The position numbers and the translations under genes are program-made. A DNA stretch of 64,000 bases from Gammaproteobacteria bacterium (GTDB lineage Bacteria; Pseudomonadota; Gammaproteobacteria; SZUA-140), in assembly GCA_016712635.1 (NCBI GenBank), contig JADJQS010000008.1, forward strand, positions 1 to 64,000, given 5' to 3'. Shown here in pieces: positions 44,101-53,204 of this stretch. Below the pieces are notes generated by a model. It saw nothing but the letters and a program-made list of their open reading frames with translations, did not search any database and was not told where the DNA came from. Each line of letters opens with the position of its first letter. Positions within the stretch are counted from its first letter, which is position 1.

Positions 44101-46540
44101 GCGATCACGGCGGTGGGGGGCGACCAGTAACGGCGGTTCGGTGACCAACAACGGCAGCAGCCTGAGTTACACGCCGGGGTCTGGCTACAGCGGCCCCGAG
44201 ACCTTCACGTACACCGTCAGCGACAGTGCGGCGACCGATACCGCGACCGTGACGATCACGGTGATCGCGCCCGCGAACACCCCGCCGACAGCAGTCAACG
44301 ATGGCGGTTACAGCGTTGCCATGGACAGCAGCAACAACGCGCTCAACGTGCTGGCGAACGACAGCGATGTCGACCTGGGCGACACGCTGACGATCACAGC
44401 GGTGGGGGCGGCCAGTAACGGCGGCTCGGTGACCAATAACGGCACCAGCCTGAGTTACACCCCGGCTCCTGGTTTTAACGGCAGTGAGAGCTTCACCTAT
44501 ACCGTCAGCGATGGTACTGCGACTGATACTGCATCCGTGTCGGTGACGGTGGTCGGGATCGGCAATACCGCGCCGGATGCAGTCAACGACTCCGGCTATA
44601 ACGTGCAGCTGAACAGCAGCGGTAACGTGCTCGATGTGCTGGCGAACGACAGCGACGCCGATCTGGGCGACACGCTGGCGATCACGGCGGTAGGCGCGGC
44701 CAGCAACGGCGGCTCGGTGATCAACAACGGGACGAACCTGAGCTATGCGCCGGCGGCGGCGTATACCGGGCCCGAGACCTTCACCTATACGATCAGCGAT
44801 GGCACCGACACGGATACGGCGACGGTGAGCATTAGCGTCGTGAACGGCAATACGGCCCCCGCTCCAGTGGATGACACCGGGCTCAGCGTCGGCGAGAACA
44901 GCTTTAACAATATCCTCGACGTGCTGGCCAACGACAGCGATCCCGACGTGGGCGACACGCTGACCATCACCGCGGCCGGCACTGTGCTGGCGCCGACGGC
45001 GGGCGGCCTGGTGACGCCCAACGGCAGCAACCTCATCTATACCCCGGCGGTCGGCTTCAGCGGTACGGAAAGTTTCAGCTACACCGTCAGTGACGGAACC
45101 GCTACGGCGAGCGCGACGGTGACGGTGACGGTGGTGGGGGCCAACACGGCGCCGAACGCGATCAACGACTCCGGTCTGAATATCCAGCAGAACAGCGTCA
45201 ACAACACGCTTGACGTGCTGGCGAACGACAGCGATTCCGACGTGGGCGATGTGCTGACCATCTCCGCCGTCGGGGCGACCAGCAACGGAGGCGCGGTGAC
45301 CAATAACGGCACCAGCCTGAGCTATACGCCGGCAGCGGCCTACACCGGCCCCGAATCATTCAGCTATACCGTGAGCGACGGTCTGGCGACCGATACCGCG
45401 ATCGTCACGGTGAACGTGACAACAGGGAATACGACGCCAGTGGCGGTGAACGATTCCTCGTTCAATGTCGGCATGGGCACGACGGCGAATCCCCTCAACG
45501 TGCTGGCCAATGACAGCGATGCCGACGTCGGCGATACGCTGACGATCACCGCCGTCGGCACGACCAGCGCGGGCGGCGCGGTGGTCAACAACGGCACGAG
45601 CCTGAGTTATTCGCCCGCGCCCGGTTTCAGCGGCAGTGAAAGCTTCAGTTACACGATCAGCGACGGCACCGCGACCGCCGCCGCCACGGTGACGGTGACT
45701 GTCATCGCCGCCAATACCCCGCCGACGGCGGTCAATGACGCCCTCAGCGTACGCGTGAACAGCAGCGGCAACGTGCTCAGCGTGCTAGCGAACGACAGCG
45801 ACCCGGACGTCAACGACACGCTGACCATCACGACGGTGGGCGCGGCCAGCGCGGGCGGGACGGTGAGCAACAACGGCACGACCATCGGCTATACGCCGGC
45901 TACGGGCTACAGCGGCGTCGAGACCTTCAGCTACACGATCACCGACGGCAAGGTCACGGCCACCGCCTCGGTCACGATCAATGTCACGGCCAGTAATACC
46001 GCGCCGCTGGTCACCGACGATACCACTATCTGGCATGTGGTCATGCCGACCGGAGACGTGCTGGCGACGAACCTCGCCAACCGCGAAATCGGCGTCGCCA
46101 TCCGCCGCGCGAGCGGCGCCGGCACCGGCCTCGTCAGCGGCAGTTATAACGTGGTCCAGCACGCCGGGTACTTCACGGGCGGCGCGGGGGCGACGGCCGG
46201 GGTCGGGTATCAGTTCGGCGACATCACCTTCAACGGCACCGGCGGGATCACCTCGGGCGACCTGCTCGGCAAGCGAGCGATTCTCGATATAGACGCGGCC
46301 AGGAATGGCGCCGCCGCGGCCTTGAGCACCCTGCCCGCGAGTACGGAGGGCGTGGGCGGCGGTTCCTACAGTGTGTCCGCGAACGGGACCATGACGCTGA
46401 GCCTGAATGTCGGCGGTTCGATCGTGACCGGGAACGGCGCAGTCAGTTCGGACGGGGAGGTCATCGTACTCGCGATACGTGTCACCGAGGGCGGTAACGA
46501 CTCCGGCCGCGGCCTGCTCTTCCTGGTGCGCCAGCCTTAA
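44084..46540 (+). CDS. Giant repeat lipoprotein, C-terminal segment
   Basis: True register resumes at the extra G near 44116. Six further repeats run to about 46000. A ~175-residue non-repeat domain (TTIWHVVMPTGDVLATNLANREIG...) ends in SSDGEVIVLAIRV..GRGLLFLVRQP and echoes the N-terminal domain. The piece 43777-44130 in another frame holds the two repeats before it. No sortase signal, autotransporter barrel or type I secretion tail is evident, consistent with lipoprotein anchoring. Confidence 0.7.
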   Translation: MWVMSWRSRRWGATSNGGSVTNNGSSLSYTPGSGYSGPETFTYTVSDSAATDTATVTITVIAPANTPPTAVNDGGYSVAMDSSNNALNVLANDSDVDLGDTLTITAVGAASNGGSVTNNGTSLSYTPAPGFNGSESFTYTVSDGTATDTASVSVTVVGIGNTAPDAVNDSGYNVQLNSSGNVLDVLANDSDADLGDTLAITAVGAASNGGSVINNGTNLSYAPAAAYTGPETFTYTISDGTDTDTATVSISVVNGNTAPAPVDDTGLSVGENSFNNILDVLANDSDPDVGDTLTITAAGTVLAPTAGGLVTPNGSNLIYTPAVGFSGTESFSYTVSDGTATASATVTVTVVGANTAPNAINDSGLNIQQNSVNNTLDVLANDSDSDVGDVLTISAVGATSNGGAVTNNGTSLSYTPAAAYTGPESFSYTVSDGLATDTAIVTVNVTTGNTTPVAVNDSSFNVGMGTTANPLNVLANDSDADVGDTLTITAVGTTSAGGAVVNNGTSLSYSPAPGFSGSESFSYTISDGTATAAATVTVTVIAANTPPTAVNDALSVRVNSSGNVLSVLANDSDPDVNDTLTITTVGAASAGGTVSNNGTTIGYTPATGYSGVETFSYTITDGKVTATASVTINVTASNTAPLVTDDTTIWHVVMPTGDVLATNLANREIGVAIRRASGAGTGLVSGSYNVVQHAGYFTGGAGATAGVGYQFGDITFNGTGGITSGDLLGKRAILDIDAARNGAAAALSTLPASTEGVGGGSYSVSANGTMTLSLNVGGSIVTGNGAVSSDGEVIVLAIRVTEGGNDSGRGLLFLVRQP

Positions 46541-46552
46541 GGCAAGCTCTGC

Positions 46553-46577
46553 GGGGACAGATTTAACATCTGTCCCC
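46553..46577. repeat. REP-like hairpin GGGGACAGAT/ATCTGTCCCC
   Basis: A 10-bp perfect stem with a 5-base loop (TTAAC) between the convergent giant repeat gene and aminotransferase gene. The phrase resembles repetitive extragenic elements mobilised by REP-associated tyrosine transposases in many proteobacteria, and may also serve as a bidirectional transcription stop. No transposase is in the window. Confidence 0.5.
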
Positions 46578-46595
46578 GTCCTCCCTGTTCAATCC

Positions 46596-47816
46596 TTACT
46601 CTTCGTCATCCACCGGCTGAGGGGACGCGCTCAGCACCGCGCGCGCGGCCGCGTGGGCGCGGCCGTGCCGGATCGGGGCCTTCATGTCGGTCAGCACGTC
46701 TTCCAGCGCGCCGAGGCAGAACAGCACGTTGCGCGCGTTGCAGGCGTGGCCCATCAGGCCGATGCGCCAGATCTTGCCCGCCATGGCGCCGAGGCCGGCG
46801 CCGATCTCCAGGCTGTATTCCCCGAGCAGCTGCGCGCGTACCACCGTGTCGTCGACGCCTTCCGGGATCTTCACCGCGTTCAACTGCGGCAGGCGTTCGT
46901 CCTCCGGCACGGCGAGTTCCAGCCCCATCGCCTCAAGGCCGGCGCGCAGCGCGCGGTGGTAATGCAGGTGGCGCGCCCAGGCGAGCCCGATGGTCTCCTC
47001 GTGCAGGATCACCAGCGCCTCGTGCAGCGCGTACAGCGTGTTGACCGGTGCGGTATGGTGATAGGTGCGTTTGCCGGCGCCGCCCCAGTAGGACATGACC
47101 AGGTTGAGATCCATGAACCAGCTCTGTACCGGGTGCTTGCGCTTCTTGATGGTTTCCTGTGCCCGCGTGCTGAAGGTGACCGGCGACAGGCCGGGGACGC
47201 AGGACAGACATTTCTGCGTACCCGAGTAGACCGCGTCGAGCTGCCAGTCGTCGACCAGCAGCGGGATGCCGCCGAGCGCGGTGACCGCGTCGACGATGGT
47301 CAGGCAGCCGTGGCGCTGGGCCAGATCGGACAGCAGCTTGGCGTCCGAACGCGCGCCGGTGGAGGTTTCTGCATGGACGAAGGCCAGGATCTTGGCGTCC
47401 GGGTTGGTCTTCAGCGCCTGCTCGACCTTGGCCGGATCGACGGCGCGACCCCACGGGTCCTCGACCATCACCGGCACGCCGCCGCAGCGCAGCACGTTTT
47501 CCTTCATCCGGCCGCCGAACACGCCGTTCTGGCAAACGATCACCTTGTCGCCCGGCTCGACCAGATTGACGAAGCAGGTCTCCATGCCGGCCGAGCCGGG
47601 TGCCGACACCGGGAAGGTCAGGGTGTTCTTGGTCTGGAAGGCGTACTGCAGCAGCGCCTTGATCTCCTCCATCATGGTGACGAAGGCCGGATCCAGATGG
47701 CCGATGGTTGGCCGCGCCATGGCGGCGAGGATGCGCGGGTTGACGTCGGACGGACCGGGCCCCATCAGCGTGCGCTGGGGCGGATAGAATGACCTGAATT
47801 TCATCATTTGCCTCAT
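46596..47816 (-). CDS. Alanine/serine-glyoxylate aminotransferase (class V)
   Basis: 406 residues. MGPGPSDVNPRIL near the N-terminus, IVDAVTALGGIPL (PLP-binding Asp176), and the Schiff-base lysine K202 in YSGTQKCLSC are family signatures. YHHTAPVNTLYALHEAL is the conserved substrate segment. It converts glyoxylate to glycine, which suits the glycolate oxidase genes just upstream. Ala- or Ser-donor preference cannot be told. Confidence 0.9.
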   Translation of the reverse strand: MRQMMKFRSFYPPQRTLMGPGPSDVNPRILAAMARPTIGHLDPAFVTMMEEIKALLQYAFQTKNTLTFPVSAPGSAGMETCFVNLVEPGDKVIVCQNGVFGGRMKENVLRCGGVPVMVEDPWGRAVDPAKVEQALKTNPDAKILAFVHAETSTGARSDAKLLSDLAQRHGCLTIVDAVTALGGIPLLVDDWQLDAVYSGTQKCLSCVPGLSPVTFSTRAQETIKKRKHPVQSWFMDLNLVMSYWGGAGKRTYHHTAPVNTLYALHEALVILHEETIGLAWARHLHYHRALRAGLEAMGLELAVPEDERLPQLNAVKIPEGVDDTVVRAQLLGEYSLEIGAGLGAMAGKIWRIGLMGHACNARNVLFCLGALEDVLTDMKAPIRHGRAHAAARAVLSASPQPVDDEE

Positions 47817-47983
47817 GCTGTTCGTTGTTAACGGCCCCGGCCGCGAAGGCGCAGATTCAGGCGCGAACGGGTGGCCTGACAGGCTACCTGATCCCTGAAC
47901 GGGTCGTGCAGGAAAGCATAAGGTAAACCGCCGCGGTTTTCATCCGTGCGGATCGTGAGGGATCGACATGCGGATGGCATGAT

Positions 47984-49216
47984 CTAGGGGTATGCCTCCT
48001 CGATCAGTTCGATCCAGTGGCGCACCCGCGTCTGCGCGCCGCCCTGCAGATGGATCAGGCAGCCGATGTTGGCGCTGGCAATGACTTCGGGCGCCGCGGC
48101 TTCGAGGGCCGCGAGCTTGTTGGCGAGCAGTTGCCCGGAGAGTTCTGCCTGCAGGATCGAATACGTGCCTGCGGCCCCGCAGCACAGGTGGGCATCCGCG
48201 ACCGGCGTGAGATCGTAACCTGCCCCGCGTAGCAGGCCTTCCACTGCCGCATGGGCGCGCAGCCCGTGTTGCAGGCTGCAGGGGGCGTGAAAGGCGACCC
48301 GGCGCGGCGTACCGGCCGGAAGGCGCGGTTTGAGCCCGAGCCCAGCAACCACCCCGGTGATATCACCGGCCAGCGCCGCGATGCGCCGCGCCTTGTCCGC
48401 GTAGTCCGGGTCGTCCCGCAGCAGATGGCCGTAGTCCTTCACCATGGCGCTGCACGCGCTCGATGTCGTCACGATCGCCTCTGCGCCCCTTTCCACCTCG
48501 GGCCACCAGGCATCGATATTACGGCGCATGAACGACCGCGTGGGCGCGTCTTGGCTCAGATGATGGGTGACCGCCCCGCAACAACCGGTGCCGGTGACCC
48601 GCACCAGCGAGACGCCGTGCCGGTCGAGCAGACGGGCGGCCGCGGCGTTGATATGCGCGTGGGTCACGGACTGGACACACCCGTCCAGGATCAGCACCCG
48701 CCGTGCGTGGTGCGGAGCGGGCCAATGGTAGGCGTCCCTGCGTTCGGGACGCAGCCGTGCGGGTACCGCCCGGGCGAGAGCGGCCGGGAGCAGGGCGCCG
48801 AACCAGCGGGACAGTGCCAGCGCCACGCGCACGCGGCCAGGAAAGGGCAGTACGGTGCACAGCAGGCGACGCAGCAGGCGCTCCCTGCGCGGGCGCACGG
48901 CCATCGATTCCATGCGTGCGCGTCCGATATCGAGCAGGCGGCCGTACTCGACGCCGGAGGGGCAGGTGGTCTCGCAGGCGCGGCAGGTCAGGCAGCGGTC
49001 GAGATGCAGCCGGGTACCAGCGCCGGCAGATTCCCCTTCCAGCATGCGCTTGATCAGATATATCCGCCCGCGCGGCCCGTCGAGTTCGTCGCCGAGCAGC
49101 TGGTAGGTCGGGCAGGTGGCATTGCAGAAACCGCAATGAACGCAGCTGCGCAGGATGCGCTCAGCTTCGGCGCCGGCGGTGCTGTCGGTGAATTGCTTTG
49201 GAAGTTGTGTCTGCAT
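47984..49216 (-). CDS. glcF: Glycolate oxidase iron-sulfur subunit
   Basis: 410 residues. Two [4Fe-4S] sites: CVHCGFCNATCPTY (C25-C35) and CLTCRACETTCPSG (about 73-83). Two CCG domains follow, with GCCGAVTHHLS and CCGAAGTYSI. GlcF passes electrons from the flavin subunits to the membrane quinone pool. It lies 154 bases downstream of glcE and 167 bases before the aminotransferase gene. Confidence 0.95.
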   Translation of the reverse strand: MQTQLPKQFTDSTAGAEAERILRSCVHCGFCNATCPTYQLLGDELDGPRGRIYLIKRMLEGESAGAGTRLHLDRCLTCRACETTCPSGVEYGRLLDIGRARMESMAVRPRRERLLRRLLCTVLPFPGRVRVALALSRWFGALLPAALARAVPARLRPERRDAYHWPAPHHARRVLILDGCVQSVTHAHINAAAARLLDRHGVSLVRVTGTGCCGAVTHHLSQDAPTRSFMRRNIDAWWPEVERGAEAIVTTSSACSAMVKDYGHLLRDDPDYADKARRIAALAGDITGVVAGLGLKPRLPAGTPRRVAFHAPCSLQHGLRAHAAVEGLLRGAGYDLTPVADAHLCCGAAGTYSILQAELSGQLLANKLAALEAAAPEVIASANIGCLIHLQGGAQTRVRHWIELIEEAYP

Positions 49217-49238
49217 GACTCAAATAATGGTGAGGTGT

Positions 49239-49376
49239 GAGGTGTGAGGCGTCAGGAGGAACAGCAGCATCCGTTCACTTGCAGTGAGATTCACGGCGCG
49301 CTTCCATGGATTCGATGTAACGGTGACAGGCCGTTCCTTCCTCCTCACGCCTGACGCCTGACGCATCACGTCAGAG
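49239..49376. repeat. GTGAGG/CGTCAGG imperfect inverted repeats between glcE and glcF
   Basis: GTGAGGCGTCAGGAGGAA near 49239 is mirrored by TTCCTCCTCACGCCTGACG near 49337, which is itself followed by short direct repeats (CGCCTGACGCCTGACGCAT). A long loop-out stem is possible in the transcript. Common low-complexity intergenic filler; no function evident. Confidence 0.45.
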
Positions 49377-50474
49377 CTCCCGGTACATCCGCTGCGGATT
49401 CAGGATGCCGCGCGGATCGAAGGCCTGTTTCAGGTTCTTGTGCAGGTCGAGCAGGGCCGGTGGCAGGGGATGGAACACGGATCCGTCACGCTCGCCGCCG
49501 CGGAACAACTGGGCATGTCCGCCGTGGCGTGCCGCGGTTTCGCGGATCAATTTGGGCGGCAGGGCGGTCTTGAGCCAGCGCTGCGCCCCGCCCCAGTCGA
49601 TGAACCAGCGGCCCACGATCGACAGCGGCGGCGTGGCCGGCGGGAGTGAAAGGCGCCACAGGGGTTCGTTGTCGGCGAAAAAGGCATGGCGGTGTTCGCG
49701 CACATCTTCCCAGAAGTCGCCGGCGCAGGATATGACTTCGCCGCCGAGCCTGTCATGCGCGGCCCGTACGCCCGCCACACTGCCTTCGATCCGTATGAAG
49801 AGCTGCGTGCCGTCGCAGACGCTCGCGCTGACAGGGAGCGGGGAACAGTGCCAGCGGTTCAGCCTGGCCAGCGCATCATGTGTGTCGCATTCAAATGCCA
49901 GGGTTACCTCGTGCTCGGGTCGCGGCAGCACCTTGAGGGAGATCTCGGTCAGTACGCCGAGTGTGCCGAGCGCCCCCGCCATGAGCCGGAAGGCATCGAA
50001 GCCCGCCACGTTCTTGACCACCTCGCCGCCGAAGCGAAGCAGGCGGCCTTCACCCGAGAGGCAGCGTATGCCGAGCAGATGATCGCGTACAGCGCCGGCG
50101 TAGGGGCGGCGCGGGCCGGACAGGCCGCACGCGACGGTGCCTCCCAGGGTGGCCCCGGGGCCGAAGTGCGGCGGCTCGAACGCCAGCATCTGGCCGTTTT
50201 TCTCCAACAGGTTCTCCAGTTCGCGGAGCAGGGTGCCGGAACGGGCTGTGACCACGAGTTCCGCCGGTTCGTAGTTCACGATGCCACGATGGGCGGAGAG
50301 GGCGATGGGTTCGCCGCGCGCTGTGCGGCCGAAGAATCGTTTGCTGTTGCCGCCCTGGATCGACAAGGGCGTGCGCCGTTCGAACGCGGCGCGAACGGTT
50401 TCCTGCAGTTCCCGGGTCATATCCCTGGAATCGGACACGTGTACTGCCTCTGTCAGTTCGTGGAGATCCGTCAT
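49371..50474 (-). CDS. glcE: Glycolate oxidase FAD-binding subunit
   Basis: 367 residues from ATG 50474; the frame extends to a GTG at 50519. An FAD-binding type 4 domain with LSIQGGNSKRFFG, VTARSGTLLRELE, GPGATLGGTVACGLSGPRRPYAG and GGEVVKNVAGFDAFRLMAGALGTLG. The C-terminal half is the shortened GlcE cap ending DPRGILNPQRMY. Partners are GlcF next door and GlcD at 61654-63138. Confidence 0.95.
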   Translation of the reverse strand: MTDLHELTEAVHVSDSRDMTRELQETVRAAFERRTPLSIQGGNSKRFFGRTARGEPIALSAHRGIVNYEPAELVVTARSGTLLRELENLLEKNGQMLAFEPPHFGPGATLGGTVACGLSGPRRPYAGAVRDHLLGIRCLSGEGRLLRFGGEVVKNVAGFDAFRLMAGALGTLGVLTEISLKVLPRPEHEVTLAFECDTHDALARLNRWHCSPLPVSASVCDGTQLFIRIEGSVAGVRAAHDRLGGEVISCAGDFWEDVREHRHAFFADNEPLWRLSLPPATPPLSIVGRWFIDWGGAQRWLKTALPPKLIRETAARHGGHAQLFRGGERDGSVFHPLPPALLDLHKNLKQAFDPRGILNPQRMYREL

Positions 50475-50579
50475 GCAAGCGAACCGGCCGGCGGGGCGAG
50501 AAAAAGGTCCGTCCGGCACGGTTCCCGCGGTGCGGGGAAGTGGATATTGTTGCAGAAAAAGACGGGATGCGGAACTTGT

Positions 50580-52697
50580 CTAGAAGCCGAGGCTGTAGCC
50601 TATGAAGAGATAGTAGCCGGATGTCTTTTCCGAAGTGCCGGAGGTATCTCGATTGGACCATTGCATTCCGATGTCCGCGTCCAGATCGATATTGCGTCTA
50701 TAGCGGTAATCGAACCGTATCGATGGTGTGGTTATCAACTGCGTCCCTTCGTCCTGGTCGAACTGTCGGTAGTCGAGCCGCAGCCTGGGGTTGATGCGCA
50801 GCAGGTCGGTGACCGGGTAGCGGCTGTTCAGGTGGAGAGAAATCGTGTTCGTGGTGCTGGCATCGGCATAGATCAGGCCAAGGATCGAAAGATCTCCCTG
50901 TCGGATGAGACTGTTGCCGACGAGCTGGAATGAATAGAGATACTCGTTGCCTGTGCTCTCTGTCGCGGCGACACCGCCCGATTCGGGCGTGCCCGACAGA
51001 CTGTAAAGAGTGATGTCCGCGTTCAATTGGAGTCTGTCGTTCAGCGTACGCGTGATGCCGCCCGAAAGTGCGCGGCTGGTGGCGGTGCGGTTCAGGGCCA
51101 GATCCAGGATGACGCTTTCGCTGTAGGTATCGAGCAGGTCTTCCACCTGTGTCACTGTCTGGCCGATCAGAGCGTTCGTGGTACTGAGGAAGGGGCTGCG
51201 GCTCTGGTTGAATCCGAAGTTATAGGCCGTCGATTCGTCTACCGTCCAGTTGCCAATCAGGGAGAAAATATTGAGCTCCCGGAAGTGCAAATCATAATCG
51301 AGCAGTGCCAGCAGCGAGCGGGCGTCGTCGAGATAGCGCGCCTCCCCGCCGACCGCCCGGCGGTCGGTCAGGTCTCCCGCCTGCTGGGAGATGGCATAGA
51401 CGCTGTAATCCCACCGTTCCATCCACGGCGGCAGATCGGCGCTGATACCATAAAAGACCTGCTCGTGGTTGAGCGAGGTGTCGGAGGATCTCTCGACCGG
51501 ATAACCGCCGACGACGTTGAATTTCCCCCAGTGCTCGGTCTGGTAGCCCACAAGAAGTCCGTCGAAGCGGCCGAAGACGCCGCCCGAACTGCGCGTCTGC
51601 CGCCCGAGCCGGCCGGAGAGACCGCTGCGCCGGTTGCTGGCGTCGATATAGAGATTACTGATGCGGGACAGGTTCTCACCGTCACTCTGCAGGTCGTAGG
51701 TGTAGCCGCCGTTGAAGCGGGCGCGCACGTCGACATTCTCGCTGCGTCCCCGTGCGGACAGATCAAGATCGGTGATGAGCGCCGACTGGTTAACGGTTTG
51801 TCCTGCGCCGTCGATTGTCGTCACGTCGCGACGATAGTACTGGGACAGGCTGCCGGCGCTGCTCCACTCCATCGGTTTATCGGAAGTGATTTTCTGCTCG
51901 GGCAGCTTTTCGCGCGGCTCCTCCCGTGCCGTCAGCAGGCCAGCCAGGCGTTGACGGATGCGTTCTGCGCCGGGACCCTCAGGATAGAGTACGAGATACT
52001 GGTCGTATTCCGCCTTCGCGTGGGCTGCCTGTCCGTTGCGGTCACGCGCCAGCCCGAGATATTCGAGCGCGTCCTGGGCGTAGGGGTTGTCGGGTGTATC
52101 CAGAACTTTTGTATAGATCCGTATTGCGAGTGGATAGTCACCGGTGGCGACTGCCTGACGTCCGCTTTCCATCAGGGTCGCCAGGCGGTCATCGGTCGCC
52201 GGGGCGGCAGCAGGTGCTGCCACGACCGCCGGGGCCGGAGTGGTGGCAGGACCGTCGGTGGGCGGTGCCGCCGCTGCGTTGAACGCCAGCGGGATCCCAT
52301 CACGCTGTTCCTGCAGCGGGGACACTTTCAGGATCCAGCTGGCCGGGAAATACTGCATCAGCTGATCCTTGACGGTCTGCGCCTCCTTTCTGTCGGTGAA
52401 AAAGCCGAGGCGCAACCGGTATGCGAACGGCTTGCCCCGTTCCGCCGGCAGGGCGTACAACCAGTACCGCTGCAACGGCGCTGCCGAGGGGAGGGAGTCG
52501 GGGCGCGGCAGCTCGTCGGTGGCCGCCAGCTGGATGACGTATGCCTCTGCCGGCACCTCGGCCTTGACGATCCCTGTGGCTGGACCGGCTGCCCTGGCAG
52601 CAGCGGTGAGACACAGCAGCAGTACGGCCAGCCAGGCGGATCCATATTGATGCCTGAGGCTGGCGGTATTCCAGCCGAGGCGGGAAAGGATGGCCAT
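50580..52697 (-). CDS. SPOR-TPR-outer-membrane barrel protein of the multihaem operon
   Basis: 705 residues from ATG 52697, 7 bases after the upstream stop. Signal peptide (ends ARAAGPATG); SPOR-like domain (~50-130, YRLRLGFFTDRKEAQTVKDQLMQYFPASW); Pro/Ala linker; TPR pair (~170-250, ALEYLGLARDRNGQAAHAKAEYDQYL). Then about 400 residues of alternating strands end in GYSLGF, as in outer-membrane barrels. By position it may be the outer-membrane partner of the multihaem cytochromes. It has no CXXC as in MtrB, so the analogy is weak. Could also be a polysaccharide-type export or adhesion pore. Confidence 0.7.
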   Translation of the reverse strand: MAILSRLGWNTASLRHQYGSAWLAVLLLCLTAAARAAGPATGIVKAEVPAEAYVIQLAATDELPRPDSLPSAAPLQRYWLYALPAERGKPFAYRLRLGFFTDRKEAQTVKDQLMQYFPASWILKVSPLQEQRDGIPLAFNAAAAPPTDGPATTPAPAVVAAPAAAPATDDRLATLMESGRQAVATGDYPLAIRIYTKVLDTPDNPYAQDALEYLGLARDRNGQAAHAKAEYDQYLVLYPEGPGAERIRQRLAGLLTAREEPREKLPEQKITSDKPMEWSSAGSLSQYYRRDVTTIDGAGQTVNQSALITDLDLSARGRSENVDVRARFNGGYTYDLQSDGENLSRISNLYIDASNRRSGLSGRLGRQTRSSGGVFGRFDGLLVGYQTEHWGKFNVVGGYPVERSSDTSLNHEQVFYGISADLPPWMERWDYSVYAISQQAGDLTDRRAVGGEARYLDDARSLLALLDYDLHFRELNIFSLIGNWTVDESTAYNFGFNQSRSPFLSTTNALIGQTVTQVEDLLDTYSESVILDLALNRTATSRALSGGITRTLNDRLQLNADITLYSLSGTPESGGVAATESTGNEYLYSFQLVGNSLIRQGDLSILGLIYADASTTNTISLHLNSRYPVTDLLRINPRLRLDYRQFDQDEGTQLITTPSIRFDYRYRRNIDLDADIGMQWSNRDTSGTSEKTSGYYLFIGYSLGF

Positions 52698-52704
52698 ATG
52701 GATC

Positions 52705-53199
52705 CTATTCGTCAGGGTCTGATACGGACTGGCAGCCTGGTCCGGTGTCCGCCTCGGGCGGATGCACCTGTAGCAGCAGGCTTCTGAAATCGTCACCCTG
52801 AATGAGGGAGTAGGCGACGACATGCGTGAACTGGACGATGAGCTGGGGTTCATCGGCGTCACCTTCATAGGTGACATCCACCAGCGGTGAGCCGTGCACG
52901 ACGTTTGGTCGCGCCGATTCGCGGAGCGAAAGGATGTCGGGCGGTAAGGACTCCGTCACGGCCGGCTTGAGCCGGATACGGAGCAGATCGCCCTGTTCCG
53001 CCGGAAAATGGCCGACGTACTGCATGGGAAAGGTCAGGCCGATGCGTATGTCGTAACACCCCGTCGATCGCGAGACGACTACCCGGTCGATTACTTGTCC
53101 TGTGACCGGTTGCGCCTGTGCGGTGTGCGAGAGGCACAGGACCGCCAGAAGATTCAGACCGACAGCGCTCATGCGCCGGATGGAGGTCGTGCCTTTCAT
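52705..53199 (-). CDS. Periplasmic AMIN-like protein, unknown
   Basis: 164 residues. Signal peptide ends HTAQAQPV. The body is beta-rich, with GCYDIRIGLTFPMQYVGHFPAEQGDLLRIRL and later strands (PQLIVQFTHVVAYSLI), resembling AMIN-type envelope domains. Two cysteines, one each near the start and end of the mature chain, could pair. It sits 5 bases after the 28-haem cytochrome gene and 7 before the barrel gene, so it probably acts with them. Confidence 0.55.
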   Translation of the reverse strand: MKGTTSIRRMSAVGLNLLAVLCLSHTAQAQPVTGQVIDRVVVSRSTGCYDIRIGLTFPMQYVGHFPAEQGDLLRIRLKPAVTESLPPDILSLRESARPNVVHGSPLVDVTYEGDADEPQLIVQFTHVVAYSLIQGDDFRSLLLQVHPPEADTGPGCQSVSDPDE

Positions 53200-53204
53200 A
53201 TCGT

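Larger units (their letters stand above)
36792..46540 (+). other. Complete giant cadherin-like lipoprotein locus, interrupted by six 1-base indels
   Basis: Five open segments in shifting frames encode one protein. Compared with intact sister repeats, single bases are missing at about 40166-40170 (5 G instead of 6), 40444, 43611-43615, 43707 and 43769, and one G is extra at 44113-44120. Correcting them gives 9,753 bases, or 3,250 residues plus stop. The corrected protein has a lipobox, an N-terminal domain, 27 repeats built on an NVLANDSDPDVGDTLTIT core, and a C-terminal domain. It is predicted to be a surface-anchored adhesin or matrix protein. The indels may be assembly errors in near-identical DNA or real disruptions. 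Confidence 0.75.
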
